From positions 124,001-188,000 of the forward strand of contig NZ_VFNH01000005.1 of NCBI RefSeq assembly GCF_006715485.1: a stretch of 64,000 nt of DNA, in the 5' to 3' direction. This document shows, in pieces, positions 47,801 through 56,273 of the stretch. The translations under genes were made by a program, and so were the position numbers. The notes beneath the pieces were generated by a model. The model was not told the origin of the DNA, did not search any database, and was given only the letters and a program-made list of their open reading frames with translations. The first letter of the stretch is position 1; each line of letters opens with the position of its first letter. The DNA is from Herbaspirillum sp. SJZ107. Lineage in GTDB: Bacteria; Pseudomonadota; Gammaproteobacteria; Burkholderiales; Burkholderiaceae_D.

Positions 47801-47993
47801 CGGTACCAATACCACGATCGGCATGAGCTGGTCCGGCCTGACCGAAGGCAAGCGCTACGTCGGCGCCGCCCAGTTCATGGACGCGACCGGTGTGGTCAGC
47901 GCCACCACCGTGCTGCGCGTCGATACCGGTGTGGCCGCCATCCCGGCGGTGACGGCCGAGAAGGCGGGTATCAAGGAGGCTTCCGTCCAGTAA
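44814..47993 (+). CDS. Secreted plant-type subtilisin (S8) with PA insertion
   Basis: 1059 residues. A signal peptide (about 1-27) is followed by an inhibitor I9-like propeptide (about 33-135). The S8 catalytic domain has Asp172 in GIIDGGIWPEN, His274 in GDHTASTAAGN, oxyanion Asn385 in AASAGNSGP and Ser618 in YQGTSMSSPHVAG. A protease-associated (PA) domain is inserted between Asn and Ser (about 405-545). A fibronectin-III-like domain (about 720-830) and a C-terminal beta domain follow. The layout is that of plant subtilases. It has no PEP-CTERM signal itself. It lies downstream of the PEP-CTERM gene, perhaps co-transcribed. Confidence 0.94.
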   Translation: MNFKARPIAIAAALLLSGAIGLVHAQAQEVRRPYIVQLQAEPAASYKGDIAGLAATQPAPGVAFDYHSAPVQDYVRYLSVKKSEVLATIANAPIVADYDVVLNGFTVMLTDAEVLALKNNAAVADIQADQPRSYDTVTTSAFLGLSKPGGLWSQYAGGSLVKGEDMVVGIIDGGIWPENPAFADRVDADGKPTFDSSGTLAYSAPPSTFTGGCVAGEGFDPLKHCNNKLVGAKFFNAGFLASGRTRNWSEFVSPRDSNIGSNGVSSGHGGHGDHTASTAAGNANVPVTMGGAFMGLASGMAPRARVAAYKICWTYDNPAEPDGTNATNSCYNSDSISAIDAAVRDGVNVINYSISGSQTSSSDPVEQAFYRASLANVFVAASAGNSGPANAVAHISPWLATVAASTHDRFYVADATLGNGAKYTGASTNSTPVPSTPLIRAEDAGVGGGNANLCFSGSPATGQVMLDPAKVAGKIVICTRGNNARVDKSLAVLNAGGVGMIMADNGSGLVSEAHSVPTVHINQADGNAVKAYAVAQGAAARASIGTFYNQPKPAPVMASFSSRGPNMGDANVLKPDMTAPGVDVIASVTPALTQAQHTAVANGSLVPPPAYESYQGTSMSSPHVAGVALLLRQAHPSWSPAAVKSALMTTAYSTLDDGVAGASNGLLPWSQGAGHIDPNKATDPGLVYDAGKADYIQYNCKVNKATVTPASDCTTYGTLDETYNLNLPSITVAAVQGPTTIRRKVTNVGSSGATYQGTVSVPGFTAEVSPATLTLAPGATGSFTVRLTALASTAVNVWRFGSLSWTDGAHTVKIPVQARVGQAVTAPAEITSDKVSGSKLFTVKTGYTGTMAYAKGGLKEATVGQQVSLTASPLSSAQLQTACAAGNNTASVRVYPVTVPANTLVARFALFQQDSNAGDDHDMGVLAPNGTWTYSGNDGSVEAVQLLSPAAGNYKVCVVAYGSNVPNMVHRLNSWVVSRADVNPRFVVAVPGKVVAGTNTTIGMSWSGLTEGKRYVGAAQFMDATGVVSATTVLRVDTGVAAIPAVTAEKAGIKEASVQ

Positions 47994-48026
47994 GCCGTGG
48001 GGGCGGCAGCCGCCGCCTGCAGCCAG

Positions 48027-48058
48027 AAAAACAGCCCACTCGCGTGGGCTGTTTTTTT
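48027..48058. terminator. Bidirectional intrinsic terminator
   Basis: AAAAACAGCCCAC-TCGC-GTGGGCTGTTTTT is a 13-bp stem with T7 on the plus strand and T5 on the minus strand. It lies between the subtilisin gene and the convergent 107-residue gene, whose stop codon touches its edge, and serves both. Confidence 0.92.
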
Positions 48059-48380
48059 ATGCCGCATCCGGGCCAGGCTGGTTCAAGCGGCAGGTCCCCG
48101 CGCGGCACACGGCCCCGGGATCGGGCAGGAAGCGGCAGTCCGACAGTTCGCCGGAAGCGGCAATCTCCGCCAGGCGCTCCTGCCGGAACTGTTCGGCGAG
48201 CAGCGCCAGCGCGGCGCCATCGGTACACGCGCTCGACCAGGCCAGGTAAGCCTGCGGTCCGCCGCCCGGGCGCGCGCCGAGCGCCAGCGTGTGGCACTGG
48301 GCGGCGTCGGTGCAGGCGGCGTCGCCGACCAGGGCGCGGATGCGGGACAGCGTATCGCTGCTGGGCGGCTCAGGCGTCAT
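48057..48380 (-). CDS. Conserved small Cys-containing protein
   Basis: 107 residues without signal peptide or membrane segment. Cys pairs occur in AACTDAAQCHTL and in the C-terminal SDCRFLPDPGAVCRAGTC, with GGGPQAYLAWS between. It resembles a family of small uncharacterised proteobacterial proteins, often exported. It is possibly truncated at the N-terminus, since those often carry a signal peptide. Its ATG lies inside the end of the molybdenum-subunit gene (11-base overlap), so it is probably the last gene of that operon. Function unknown. Confidence 0.65.
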   Translation of the reverse strand: MTPEPPSSDTLSRIRALVGDAACTDAAQCHTLALGARPGGGPQAYLAWSSACTDGAALALLAEQFRQERLAEIAASGELSDCRFLPDPGAVCRAGTCRLNQPGPDAA

Positions 48381-50697
48381 CGAACCCGCCCAGCTTGTCG
48401 AGCGTGATCGGCAAATCGCGCACGCGCACGCCACAGGCATTGTAGATGGCGTTCGCGACCGCCGCGCTGGTGCCGGTGATCCCGATCTCTCCGATCCCGC
48501 GCGCGCCGACCGGGGCATGCGGATCGGGAATATCGGTCCACATGATGTCGATCTCCGGCACGTCCAGGTGCACCGGCACGTGGTACTCGGCCAGGCTCGG
48601 ATTCATGATGCGGCCGTTGCGCTCGTCGAACTGGGTTTCCTCCATCAGCGCCATGCCCATCCCCATGATCATGCCGCCGCGGAACTGGCTGGTTGCCGTC
48701 TTCGGATTGATGACGCGGCCGCAGTCGAAGGCGCCCAGCAAGCGGGTGACGCGCGGCTCGCCAGTCACGACGTTGACGCGGGCTTCGCAGAAGATCGCGC
48801 CGAAGGAATGCATCGACCAGTGCATGTACTCCAGCGGCGGCGGCGCGCTGCCCTCGGCGCTGACGGCGTCGCGGCCGGCCTGCTCGAGCAGCGTGGCGTA
48901 GCTGGCGAAGCGGCCCGGCTCGTCCGCCTTGCACAGCCCGCTGTTGTGCGCGGCCACCTGTTCCGGCTTCAGGCCGTGCAGCGGCGATTCCTTGCCGGCC
49001 AGTGTCAGGAGTTCGTGGACCAGGGCGCGCTGCGCCTCGATGATGGCATGGCCGACAGAGGCCGTCTGCTGCGAGCCGCCGGCCAGGATCACACCCGGCA
49101 GGGTCGAGTCGCCATAGGCCACGCTGACGTTTTCGAGCGGCAGGCCGAGGCGCTCGGCCGCCACCATCGCATGCGTGGTCGAGGTGCCCATGCCCATCTC
49201 GTGCGCCGCGAATTCCACGCGCGCCCGTCCCTCCTTCGTGAGCGTGATGCGCGCGGCGCCGCCGGGCATGCGGTGGTACGGATAGGTGGCGGTGGCGCAG
49301 CCCATGCCGACCAGCCATTCGCCTTCGCGGCGCATGCGCGGCTTCGGCTGGCGCTCCAGCCAGCCGAAGCGCTCGGCGCCCATGCGCCAGGCCTCGACGA
49401 TGTGGCGCGACGAGAACGGCGTGCCTTCGATCGGGTCTTTCGCGGGTTCGTTGGTGATGCGCAGCTCGACCGGATCGCGTTCCATCAGGGCGGCCAGTTC
49501 GTCTACCGCGCATTCGAGCGCAAAGGTGCCGACCGCCTCCCCCGGCGCGCGCATGAAGGTATTGGCCAGGCCGTCCATGCGCACGGTTTCGACGTCGAGC
49601 TTGAAGCTGGCGGCCCCATACAGGCATTTGGTCGCCAGGATGAAGGGTTCGGGGAAGTTGTTATGCGCCGCCATCGGCACCACGCCGGTGTGGATGATGG
49701 CGTCGAAATTGCCATCGCCATCGGCGCCGATGGCGACCCGCTGCTCGGTCAGCGTGCGGCCGCCCACGACGCGGTACACGCCCTCGCGCGACAGCATGAT
49801 GCGCACCGGCCGTCCGGCCAGCTTCGACGCCGCCGCGGCCAGCACCTGGTGGCGCCACATCGCCTTGCCGCCGAAGCCGCCGCCGACAAATGGCGAGCTG
49901 ACGTGCACCTGTTCCTCCTTCAGGCCGAAAACCTGCGCCATCGACCATGCCGTGTGCGCCACGGCCTGGGTCGCATCGTGGATACGCAGGGTGTCGCCCT
50001 CCCACGCCACCGTCGCCGCGTGCAGCTCGATCGCGTTGTGGTTGTAGCGCGGCGTCGTGTAGGTCGCGTCGACCTTGTACAGGGCATCGGCCAGCGCCCG
50101 CTCGGCATCGCCGACTTCCTTCTTGAGCGGTTCACCCATGAACGCGCCCGGCGCCGAACCCCTGGCCTTGGCCGCGTCCAGCGAGGTGACCGCGGCCTCG
50201 GTGAGCCAGGTCACGCGGATCAGCGACTTGGCATGGTCGGCCTGTTCCTGGGTCTCGGCCAGCACCAGCGCCACCGGCTGGCCGTTGTAGTGCACCCGGT
50301 CGTCCTGGAACACCGGCAAGCCTTCGCCGGCCGCCGCCTTTTCCGCCGTCAGGAACAGCGGCATCGGTTTCATCGTCGGCGCGTTCTTGTGGGTCATCAC
50401 CAGCACCACGCCGGGCGCGCTTTCGGCGGCGGTGGTATCGAGCGTGGCGATGCGGCCTTTGGGCACCGTGCTGTAGACCAGGGCCGCATACGCCAGCCCC
50501 TCGAGCGGGAATTCGGCCGCGAACGGCGCCCTGCCCTGCACTTTATCCGCACCGTCCAGGCGCGAGACCGGCATGCCGATGTAGCCCTCGCGGTGCTCCA
50601 GCAGCGGGTCGGATTTCCCGCCCGGCATCCAGGCATCCGGCGCCAGCTCGACCGCCTTCTTCATGACCTGCTGCGCGGCTTCCTTGATGATGTTCAT
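48370..50697 (-). CDS. Aldehyde oxidoreductase-type molybdopterin subunit (PaoC-like)
   Basis: 775-residue catalytic subunit of the xanthine oxidase family, closest by eye to PaoC/YagR, which oxidises aldehydes. The motifs are GGGFGGKAMWRHQ (cofactor pocket), FMRAPGEAVG, GMGTSTTHAM and GARGIGEIGITG with the catalytic Glu. It overlaps the FAD-subunit gene by 4 bases (ATGA). It differs from the xdhB product in this window, so a separate substrate, likely an aldehyde, is inferred. MoCo is probably the cytosine dinucleotide form, as in Pao enzymes. Confidence 0.92.
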   Translation of the reverse strand: MNIIKEAAQQVMKKAVELAPDAWMPGGKSDPLLEHREGYIGMPVSRLDGADKVQGRAPFAAEFPLEGLAYAALVYSTVPKGRIATLDTTAAESAPGVVLVMTHKNAPTMKPMPLFLTAEKAAAGEGLPVFQDDRVHYNGQPVALVLAETQEQADHAKSLIRVTWLTEAAVTSLDAAKARGSAPGAFMGEPLKKEVGDAERALADALYKVDATYTTPRYNHNAIELHAATVAWEGDTLRIHDATQAVAHTAWSMAQVFGLKEEQVHVSSPFVGGGFGGKAMWRHQVLAAAASKLAGRPVRIMLSREGVYRVVGGRTLTEQRVAIGADGDGNFDAIIHTGVVPMAAHNNFPEPFILATKCLYGAASFKLDVETVRMDGLANTFMRAPGEAVGTFALECAVDELAALMERDPVELRITNEPAKDPIEGTPFSSRHIVEAWRMGAERFGWLERQPKPRMRREGEWLVGMGCATATYPYHRMPGGAARITLTKEGRARVEFAAHEMGMGTSTTHAMVAAERLGLPLENVSVAYGDSTLPGVILAGGSQQTASVGHAIIEAQRALVHELLTLAGKESPLHGLKPEQVAAHNSGLCKADEPGRFASYATLLEQAGRDAVSAEGSAPPPLEYMHWSMHSFGAIFCEARVNVVTGEPRVTRLLGAFDCGRVINPKTATSQFRGGMIMGMGMALMEETQFDERNGRIMNPSLAEYHVPVHLDVPEIDIMWTDIPDPHAPVGARGIGEIGITGTSAAVANAIYNACGVRVRDLPITLDKLGGFDDA

Positions 50698-51680
50698 GGC
50701 TGTCTCCCGGTGAGGCTTTCCAGCACGGCGACAATGGTGCGCTGCGCGAGTGCGATCTTGAAGGCGTTGTCACGCAGCGGCCTGGCCGCGGCCAGTTCGG
50801 CCGCGGCGGCGGCGCGGAAGCTGTCGGTGCTGGCCGGCTGGCCCTTCAGGGCGTTTTCCGCAGTCCAGGCGCGCCAGGGTTTATGGGCGACGCCGCCCAG
50901 CGCCAGGCGCACGTCGCGCACCACGCCGCCGTCGACGTCGATGGCGGCCGCCACCGACACCAGCGCGAACGCATAGCTGGAACGGTCGCGCACCTTGCGG
51001 TAACTGGAATGGGCCGCGAACGGCAGCGCCGGCAATTCGACCGCGGTGACGAGTTCGCCCGGCGCCAGCACCGTGTCGAGTTCCGGGTGGTCTTCGGGCA
51101 GGCGGTGCAGGTCGGTCAGCGCCAGGCTGCGCGTGCCCTGCGGCCCGTCCAGGTGCACGATGGCGCCGAGCGCGGCCAGCGCCACGCACATGTCGGACGG
51201 GTGGGTGGCCACGCAGGCATCCGACGCACCGAGCACCGCATGGATGCGGTTGAAGCCGTCGATCGCGTCGCAGCCCTGGCCCGGCGCGCGCTTGTTGCAG
51301 CGCGCGCCGTCGTCGTCATAAAAATAGGTGCAGCGGGTGCGCTGCAGCAGGTTGCCGCCGACGGTCGCCATGTTGCGGATCTGGGCCGAAGCCCCGGCCA
51401 CGATGGCGCGCGACAGCAGCGGATAGCGGGTGCGCACCGCCGGATGCTCGGCCAGCGCCGTGTTCCTGGCGGCGGCGCCGATCAGCAGGCTGCCGTCGGC
51501 GCGCTCCTCGATGGCGGTGGCGAGGCCGGTGACGTCGACCAGCGCCGCCGGGCGCTCGATCGTCTCGCGCATCAGGTCGACCAGATTGGTGCCGCCGCCG
51601 AGGTAGCGGGCGCCGGGCGCCGCGCCCAGCCGGATCGCCTCGGGTGCGTCGGCGGCGCGGGCAAAGGTGAAGGGGGTCAT
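50694..51680 (-). CDS. Molybdenum hydroxylase FAD subunit with FeS insertion (PaoB-like)
   Basis: 328 residues, medium subunit. FAD-binding motifs are LGGGTNLVDLMRE and MATVGGNLLQRT. These are followed by a Cys-rich insertion RTRCTYFYDDDGARCNK...GC, as in PaoB and hydroxybenzoyl-CoA reductase, where it holds a 4Fe-4S cluster. The start is ATG 51680 (MTPFTFARAADAPEA). It overlaps both neighbours by 4 bases, so the three subunits are translated together. Confidence 0.92.
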   Translation of the reverse strand: MTPFTFARAADAPEAIRLGAAPGARYLGGGTNLVDLMRETIERPAALVDVTGLATAIEERADGSLLIGAAARNTALAEHPAVRTRYPLLSRAIVAGASAQIRNMATVGGNLLQRTRCTYFYDDDGARCNKRAPGQGCDAIDGFNRIHAVLGASDACVATHPSDMCVALAALGAIVHLDGPQGTRSLALTDLHRLPEDHPELDTVLAPGELVTAVELPALPFAAHSSYRKVRDRSSYAFALVSVAAAIDVDGGVVRDVRLALGGVAHKPWRAWTAENALKGQPASTDSFRAAAAAELAAARPLRDNAFKIALAQRTIVAVLESLTGRQP

Positions 51681-52192
51681 GGCGCCTCCCCGACGGTCTC
51701 GGTGATGGCGGCGACGATGCCGTTGTAGGCGCCGCAGCGGCACAGGTTGCCGCTCATGCGCTCGCGCACTTCGTCGTGGCTGAAGTCGATCGACGCGGCG
51801 GCGATGTCGGCGGTGACGTAGCTCGGCACGCCGCGCCGCAGTTCGGCCGCCATGCCGATCGCCGAACAGATCTGGCCGGGCGTGCAATAGCCGCACTGGA
51901 AGCCGTCGTGCTCGACGAAGGCCTGCTGCAGCGGGTGCAGGCCTTCGCTGCCGGCCAGGCCCTCGATCGAGGTGACCGAGCGGCCCGCATACTGCACCGC
52001 CAGCGCCAGGCAGGACAGGATGCGTTCGCCGTCGACCAGCACGGTGCAGGCGCCGCAGGCGCCCTGGTTGCAGCCCTTCTTGGTGCCGGACAGCTGCAGG
52101 TGCTCGCGCAGCAGGTCCAGCAGGGAAACGCGGGGGTCGTCGGGCAACGGCGTGGCGACGCCATTGATGGTGATGCTCGCGGGCAGGGGCAT
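51677..52192 (-). CDS. Molybdenum hydroxylase 2Fe-2S subunit (PaoA-like)
   Basis: 171-residue small subunit with two 2Fe-2S clusters: SGTKKGCNQGACGACTVLV with C...C in the plant-ferredoxin domain, and GFQCGYCTPGQ plus GNLCRCGAYNGI in the second domain. The start at 52192 has AAAGGA 8 bases upstream. Unlike E. coli PaoA it has no Tat signal peptide, so the enzyme should be cytoplasmic. It is the first gene of a tight three-subunit operon. Confidence 0.94.
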   Translation of the reverse strand: MPLPASITINGVATPLPDDPRVSLLDLLREHLQLSGTKKGCNQGACGACTVLVDGERILSCLALAVQYAGRSVTSIEGLAGSEGLHPLQQAFVEHDGFQCGYCTPGQICSAIGMAAELRRGVPSYVTADIAAASIDFSHDEVRERMSGNLCRCGAYNGIVAAITETVGEAP

Positions 52193-52338
52193 GACGTACG
52201 TCCTTTCGCTAGGGAAAAGCAGGAAACTTCGTGCTTTGACCGGACAGACACCCGGATTACCCTGGGGTTTTACGCAGTCCTTGACCCAGATCGGATGGAC
52301 ATCCTGTTATCAGAACCTGCAGCGCAAGCTCACGCCGA

Positions 52339-52354
52339 CAGCCGGTTACGGCTG
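52339..52354. repeat. Small hairpin between oprB and 2Fe-2S genes
   Basis: CAGCCG-GTTA-CGGCTG is a perfect 6-bp stem with no U-tract, in the 202-base gap between the oprB stop and the molybdenum operon start. It could be a weak transcription barrier. Nothing else is recognised in this gap. Confidence 0.35.
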
Positions 52355-52394
52355 GGCGCCGCCTCATGGTAGCGCTTGTTGCCCCGCGCGACAA

Positions 52395-53723
52395 TCAGAA
52401 CGCCACCAGCGTCTTCAGGCCGAGCACCACCGCATCCGCGTTCTGCGCGCTGCCACCCGGATGCTTGATGAACTGCAGGTTCGGACGCACGCTCAGGGAA
52501 GGCAGCGGCGACCAGCTGTAGAACGCCTCGGCTGCCACTTCGTAGCCGTCGCTGACCACCACCGTCGCATTCGGATAAATGCGGTTATGGTTACGCTGGT
52601 AGCCGGCGTAGCGGCCATTGCCATGGGTGGCGCCGATGGCCAGACCGACCATGTCGCGCGCACGCTCGCCCACGCCCTTGAGTTCCATGCCGAGTGCCAC
52701 CTGGCTGTCGGTGGCGGCCGTGAACTTGTCGGCCTGCGACGCATTCAGGAACACGGTGACGCCCCTGCCCCCGGCGGTGCCCGTCACCTGCTGCTGGAAG
52801 TTGATGTAGCCGCCGTAGGCGCCGCCGCGCTGCAGGGCGCCTACGTCGGTCGTGCCCAGTGGCCGGCGGTCCTGGTCCAGCATCAGGTCGGCGCTGTCCG
52901 AGGTGTTGTACCAGACCCCGACCTTGTAGCTGCCCGGCAGGCCCTTGACGCTCGGCAGCCAGTCGAATTCGACCGGGACCAGGGCGCCGGTGGTGCCGCG
53001 CGGATTGTTCGGGTACAGGCCCTGGTGCACGGCGTGGTCGTCGTCGAAATAGGCCGGATTGACCTGGTACACGCCGCCCGCCAGGTAGGTGTGCGCCGAG
53101 GTGTTCAGCCTGGCCACGCCGGCCCAGACGCTGACCGGCCAGTTGCCCCAGTAGCTGCCGACGATGTTGCCCGGCTGCGAACCGCAGAACGTCAGGTTCT
53201 GGAAGTCGCACGAGAAGCCGGCGAAGTCGCTGCCGATCGGCATGCGGCCGAATTTCAGCCGCAGCCGGTCGTCCAGCAGCGATTGCTGCAGGTAGAAATT
53301 GGTCAGGCGCCAGGTCTGGCCGCGGCCGTAGACTTCCTGCACCTGCTGGAAGGTGCCGAGGCCGGCGTCGCTGCTCAGATTGTGGCCGTTACGGTTGGTG
53401 ATGTCGACGCGGAACCTGGCGCCCTGCCAGCCCCACAGCTTGCCCAGGTCCAGTGTGGAGCCGAACAGCCATTGGTCGCTGTTGCGGATTTTCTTGTCGT
53501 CGCCGCCCGACGTGTTGCCTGCGATTTCGGACACGTAGCCGAGGCGGAAGGTGACACCCTGTTCGGCCAGGCGGGTACGCTGGCCGTTCCAGTCGCCGAG
53601 CAGGTAGGGACTGCCGTCGAGGTCGGCCGCGGCGGCGGTGTGCGGCGCCAGCATGGCGGTCAGGACGGGGAAGAGAACGGCGACGGCCGAGGCCATCGGG
53701 GTGAGGCGCGAATGGATGTTCAT
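52395..53723 (-). CDS. OprB-family carbohydrate porin, copy 1
   Basis: 442 residues. A signal peptide (about 1-33, ending TAAA-ADLDG) is followed by an OprB beta-barrel with SPYLLGDWNGQRTRLAEQGV, EVYGRGQTWRLTNFYLQQSLLDDRL and the C-terminal VVLGLKTLVAF ending in Phe. OprB porins pass glucose and other sugars. The gene follows the glucose dehydrogenase gene by 88 bases on the same strand, so the two would be expressed together: the porin admits glucose and Gcd oxidises it in the periplasm. Confidence 0.93.
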   Translation of the reverse strand: MNIHSRLTPMASAVAVLFPVLTAMLAPHTAAAADLDGSPYLLGDWNGQRTRLAEQGVTFRLGYVSEIAGNTSGGDDKKIRNSDQWLFGSTLDLGKLWGWQGARFRVDITNRNGHNLSSDAGLGTFQQVQEVYGRGQTWRLTNFYLQQSLLDDRLRLKFGRMPIGSDFAGFSCDFQNLTFCGSQPGNIVGSYWGNWPVSVWAGVARLNTSAHTYLAGGVYQVNPAYFDDDHAVHQGLYPNNPRGTTGALVPVEFDWLPSVKGLPGSYKVGVWYNTSDSADLMLDQDRRPLGTTDVGALQRGGAYGGYINFQQQVTGTAGGRGVTVFLNASQADKFTAATDSQVALGMELKGVGERARDMVGLAIGATHGNGRYAGYQRNHNRIYPNATVVVSDGYEVAAEAFYSWSPLPSLSVRPNLQFIKHPGGSAQNADAVVLGLKTLVAF

Positions 53724-53745
53724 GGTGCTTTCGATGCAGTAATGC

Positions 53746-53776
53746 GGCGGCCCTGCCGGTGTTGCGCAGGGCCGCC
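53746..53776. repeat. Intercistronic hairpin between gcd and oprB
   Basis: GGCGGCCCTGC and GCAGGGCCGCC form a perfect 11-bp stem around a 9-base loop in the 88-base gap. It has no U-tract on the transcribed strand. It probably sets transcript stability or the relative expression of the dehydrogenase and porin. Confidence 0.6.
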
Positions 53777-53811
53777 TTGATAACGAGGTGGGGTTGTTAC
53801 TCGATGGGTGC

Positions 53812-56217
53812 TTATTTGTCCGGCAGGGCGAAGGCCACGACCTCGTCGCCCATGCTGGTGCCGAGCGAGCCGTGGCCGCCGGCCATCACCACCACGTATT
53901 GCTTGCCGGTCTTGTCGGACACGTAGCTCATCGGGGTGGCCTGGCCGCCGGCCGGCAGGCGCGCTTTCCACACCACCTTGCCGTTGCTGACGTCATAGCC
54001 GCGGATGTAGTAGTCGAGTGCGCTGCTGAGGAAGGTCACGCCGCCGCCGGTGGTCATCATGCCGCCCAGGCTGGGCACGCCCAGCGGCAGCGCGATCGGG
54101 ACCGGTGCGCTGTCGCGGGTGGTGCCGTTCTTGTGCATCCAGACTTTCTTCATGGTCTTCAGGTCGACCGCGGCCACGTAGCCCCACGGCGGTGCCTGGC
54201 AAGGGAAGCCCAGTGGCGACAGGAAGGGCTTGATCTCGACCGCGAACGGGACGCCGCTCTGCGGCTGCAGGCCCATTTCGCCGCCGGTGCCGCCCTTGGC
54301 GTTGGCGAGTGCGCGCGGCACCAGGCGTTCCTGGAAGCCCATGTAGTCCGGATTGACGATCAGGATCTGGCGCACCGGATCGACGGTGGCGCCGCCCCAT
54401 TCGAAGATGCCGAGCGGGCCCGGGGAAATGATCGCGCCCTTGCCCGGTTCGCCGACGGTCTGCGGCGTGAACGGACCCTGGTAGCGGTGGTTCTTGAAGA
54501 TGATGCGGCAAGCCATCTGGTCGAACGGCGTGGTGCCCCACATGTCGGTTTCGCTGATGTTACGCTCGGGCAGGAAGCTCAGGGCCGAGAACGGCTGGGT
54601 CGGCGACACGTGGTCGCCGGCGGCGACGTGATCGGTCGGTACCGGCTTTTCCGGGGCCGGCACCACCAGCGAACCGTCGCGGCGGTCGATCACGAAGATG
54701 TTGCCGGTCTTGGTGGTCGCCACCAGCGACGGCACCTTGCCCTTCGGGGTATCGATGTCGACCAGGGTCGGCTGGCCGCCGATGTCCATGTCCCAGATGT
54801 CGTGGTGCACGGTCTGGTAGACCCACTTCAGCTTGCCGGTGGCCAGGTCCAGCGCCACGATGGCGCTGTTGAAGCGCTCGCCGTTCTTGTTGCGGCGGCC
54901 GCCCCAGGTGTCCGGCGTCTCGTTGCCCATCGGGATATAGACCATGCCCAGCTTTTCGTCGATGCTCGACACGCCCCAGGAATTGGGCGAGTTGCGGACG
55001 TAGGTTTCGCCTTCGGTCAGCGGATTGGTCTCGTCCGGACGGGCCGGGTCCCAGTTCCACACCAGCTTGCCGCTTACCGGGTCGTAGCCGCGGATCACGC
55101 CAGAAGGTTCGTCGGTCGACTCGTTGTCGGTCACGCTGGCCGCCATCACGACCATGTTCCGGGCGACCGCCGGCGGCGAGGTCGGCATCAGCATGCCGCG
55201 CCGTTTCACCGGATGGCCCTTGTACAGGTCGACGACGCCGTTGTCGCCGAAGGATTTGCAGGTCTCGCCGGTATCGGCATTGACGGCGATCAAGGTACCG
55301 TCCATGGTCGGCGCCAGGATGCGGCGCGGGCATTCCATGGTGGCGGCGTCAGCGCGCGGCGTGCTGCCCGGCGCCGGCGCGTTCGCGTCCCAGTAGGAGA
55401 CGCCGCGGCAGATCATGTGCTGGTAGCCGGCGGCGTCGCGGTTGATCTTGGGATCGTGGCGCCAGATTTCCTTGCCGGTGTCCGGGTTCAGCGCGATCAC
55501 GATATTGTGCGGCGTGCACATGTACAGCATGCCGTTCACCTTGATCGGCGTGACTTCGTTGGCGATTTCGCCCGGATCGGTGGGACCCTTGAAGTCGCCG
55601 GTATGGTAGCTCCACGCCTGCGTCAGGCGGCCGGCATTGGCCGGGGTGATCTGGGCGGCGGGCGTGTAGCGGTCGCCGTGGCCCGAGTGGCCGTAGGCGG
55701 ACCAGTCGCCCGCCGCGACGCCGGCGGTGTCGGCCGCGCCGGTGGCGGCCATGTTCTGCTGCGGCATCTCGCCATGCAGGTCATGGTAATCCTGGCCCAG
55801 TGCGATCGCGCCGACCACCAGCGTGGCCGCGACCGATGCGAACAGGGCCTTGCGGCCGGCGTCGGCCCCTGCCGCTTCCTTGCCGAGACGGCGGTCGACG
55901 AAGGGCAGCAGCAGCCAGACGGCGGCGGCGAACCAGATATCCAGGCGCGGCAGCAGCTGCCACCAGTCGAATCTGACTTCGACGACGGACCAGACGATGG
56001 TGACGATCAGGACCAGGGACAGCAGGCCGAGCGCCGCGCGGCGTCCCCGGAACACCAGCACGCCCGTCGCGGCCAGGCCGAGACCGGCCAGCAGGTAGTA
56101 CAGCGAGCCACCCAGGCTCGCGAGATAGGCGCCACCGCACAGCAGCACGACGCCGAGAACAACGAAAACCGATCCGGTAACAGCCAGTAACGGCCCGGAC
56201 CTTGATGAAGTAGACAC
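53812..56217 (-). CDS. gcd: Membrane-bound PQQ-dependent glucose dehydrogenase, copy 1
   Basis: 801 residues. Five membrane helices (about 1-145) anchor an eight-bladed PQQ propeller (about 165-795) facing the periplasm. Typical segments are YGHSGHGDRYTPAAQITP, CRGVSYWDANAP, PTSPPAVARNMVV, WDMDIGGQPTLVDI and PAGGQATPMSYVSDKTG. It oxidises glucose to gluconolactone and passes electrons to ubiquinone. The start is GTG at 56217 with AGGAA 4 bases upstream. It is divergent from a TetR gene with a shared operator, and it is followed by oprB. Confidence 0.95.
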   Translation of the reverse strand: MSTSSRSGPLLAVTGSVFVVLGVVLLCGGAYLASLGGSLYYLLAGLGLAATGVLVFRGRRAALGLLSLVLIVTIVWSVVEVRFDWWQLLPRLDIWFAAAVWLLLPFVDRRLGKEAAGADAGRKALFASVAATLVVGAIALGQDYHDLHGEMPQQNMAATGAADTAGVAAGDWSAYGHSGHGDRYTPAAQITPANAGRLTQAWSYHTGDFKGPTDPGEIANEVTPIKVNGMLYMCTPHNIVIALNPDTGKEIWRHDPKINRDAAGYQHMICRGVSYWDANAPAPGSTPRADAATMECPRRILAPTMDGTLIAVNADTGETCKSFGDNGVVDLYKGHPVKRRGMLMPTSPPAVARNMVVMAASVTDNESTDEPSGVIRGYDPVSGKLVWNWDPARPDETNPLTEGETYVRNSPNSWGVSSIDEKLGMVYIPMGNETPDTWGGRRNKNGERFNSAIVALDLATGKLKWVYQTVHHDIWDMDIGGQPTLVDIDTPKGKVPSLVATTKTGNIFVIDRRDGSLVVPAPEKPVPTDHVAAGDHVSPTQPFSALSFLPERNISETDMWGTTPFDQMACRIIFKNHRYQGPFTPQTVGEPGKGAIISPGPLGIFEWGGATVDPVRQILIVNPDYMGFQERLVPRALANAKGGTGGEMGLQPQSGVPFAVEIKPFLSPLGFPCQAPPWGYVAAVDLKTMKKVWMHKNGTTRDSAPVPIALPLGVPSLGGMMTTGGGVTFLSSALDYYIRGYDVSNGKVVWKARLPAGGQATPMSYVSDKTGKQYVVVMAGGHGSLGTSMGDEVVAFALPDK

Positions 56218-56244
56218 GGAATTCCTATGGGAAGCTTATTACGG

Positions 56245-56273
56245 TTGCTATCATAGGCCGCTGGACATAATAT
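56245..56273 (+). promoter_or_regulatory. Probable tetR promoter
   Basis: Plus strand: TTGCTA (56245-56250) and TAATAT (56268-56273), 17 bases apart. The predicted start (about 56280) falls within the palindromic operator, so the regulator would repress itself. The -10 overlaps that of the divergent gcd promoter. Confidence 0.6.
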
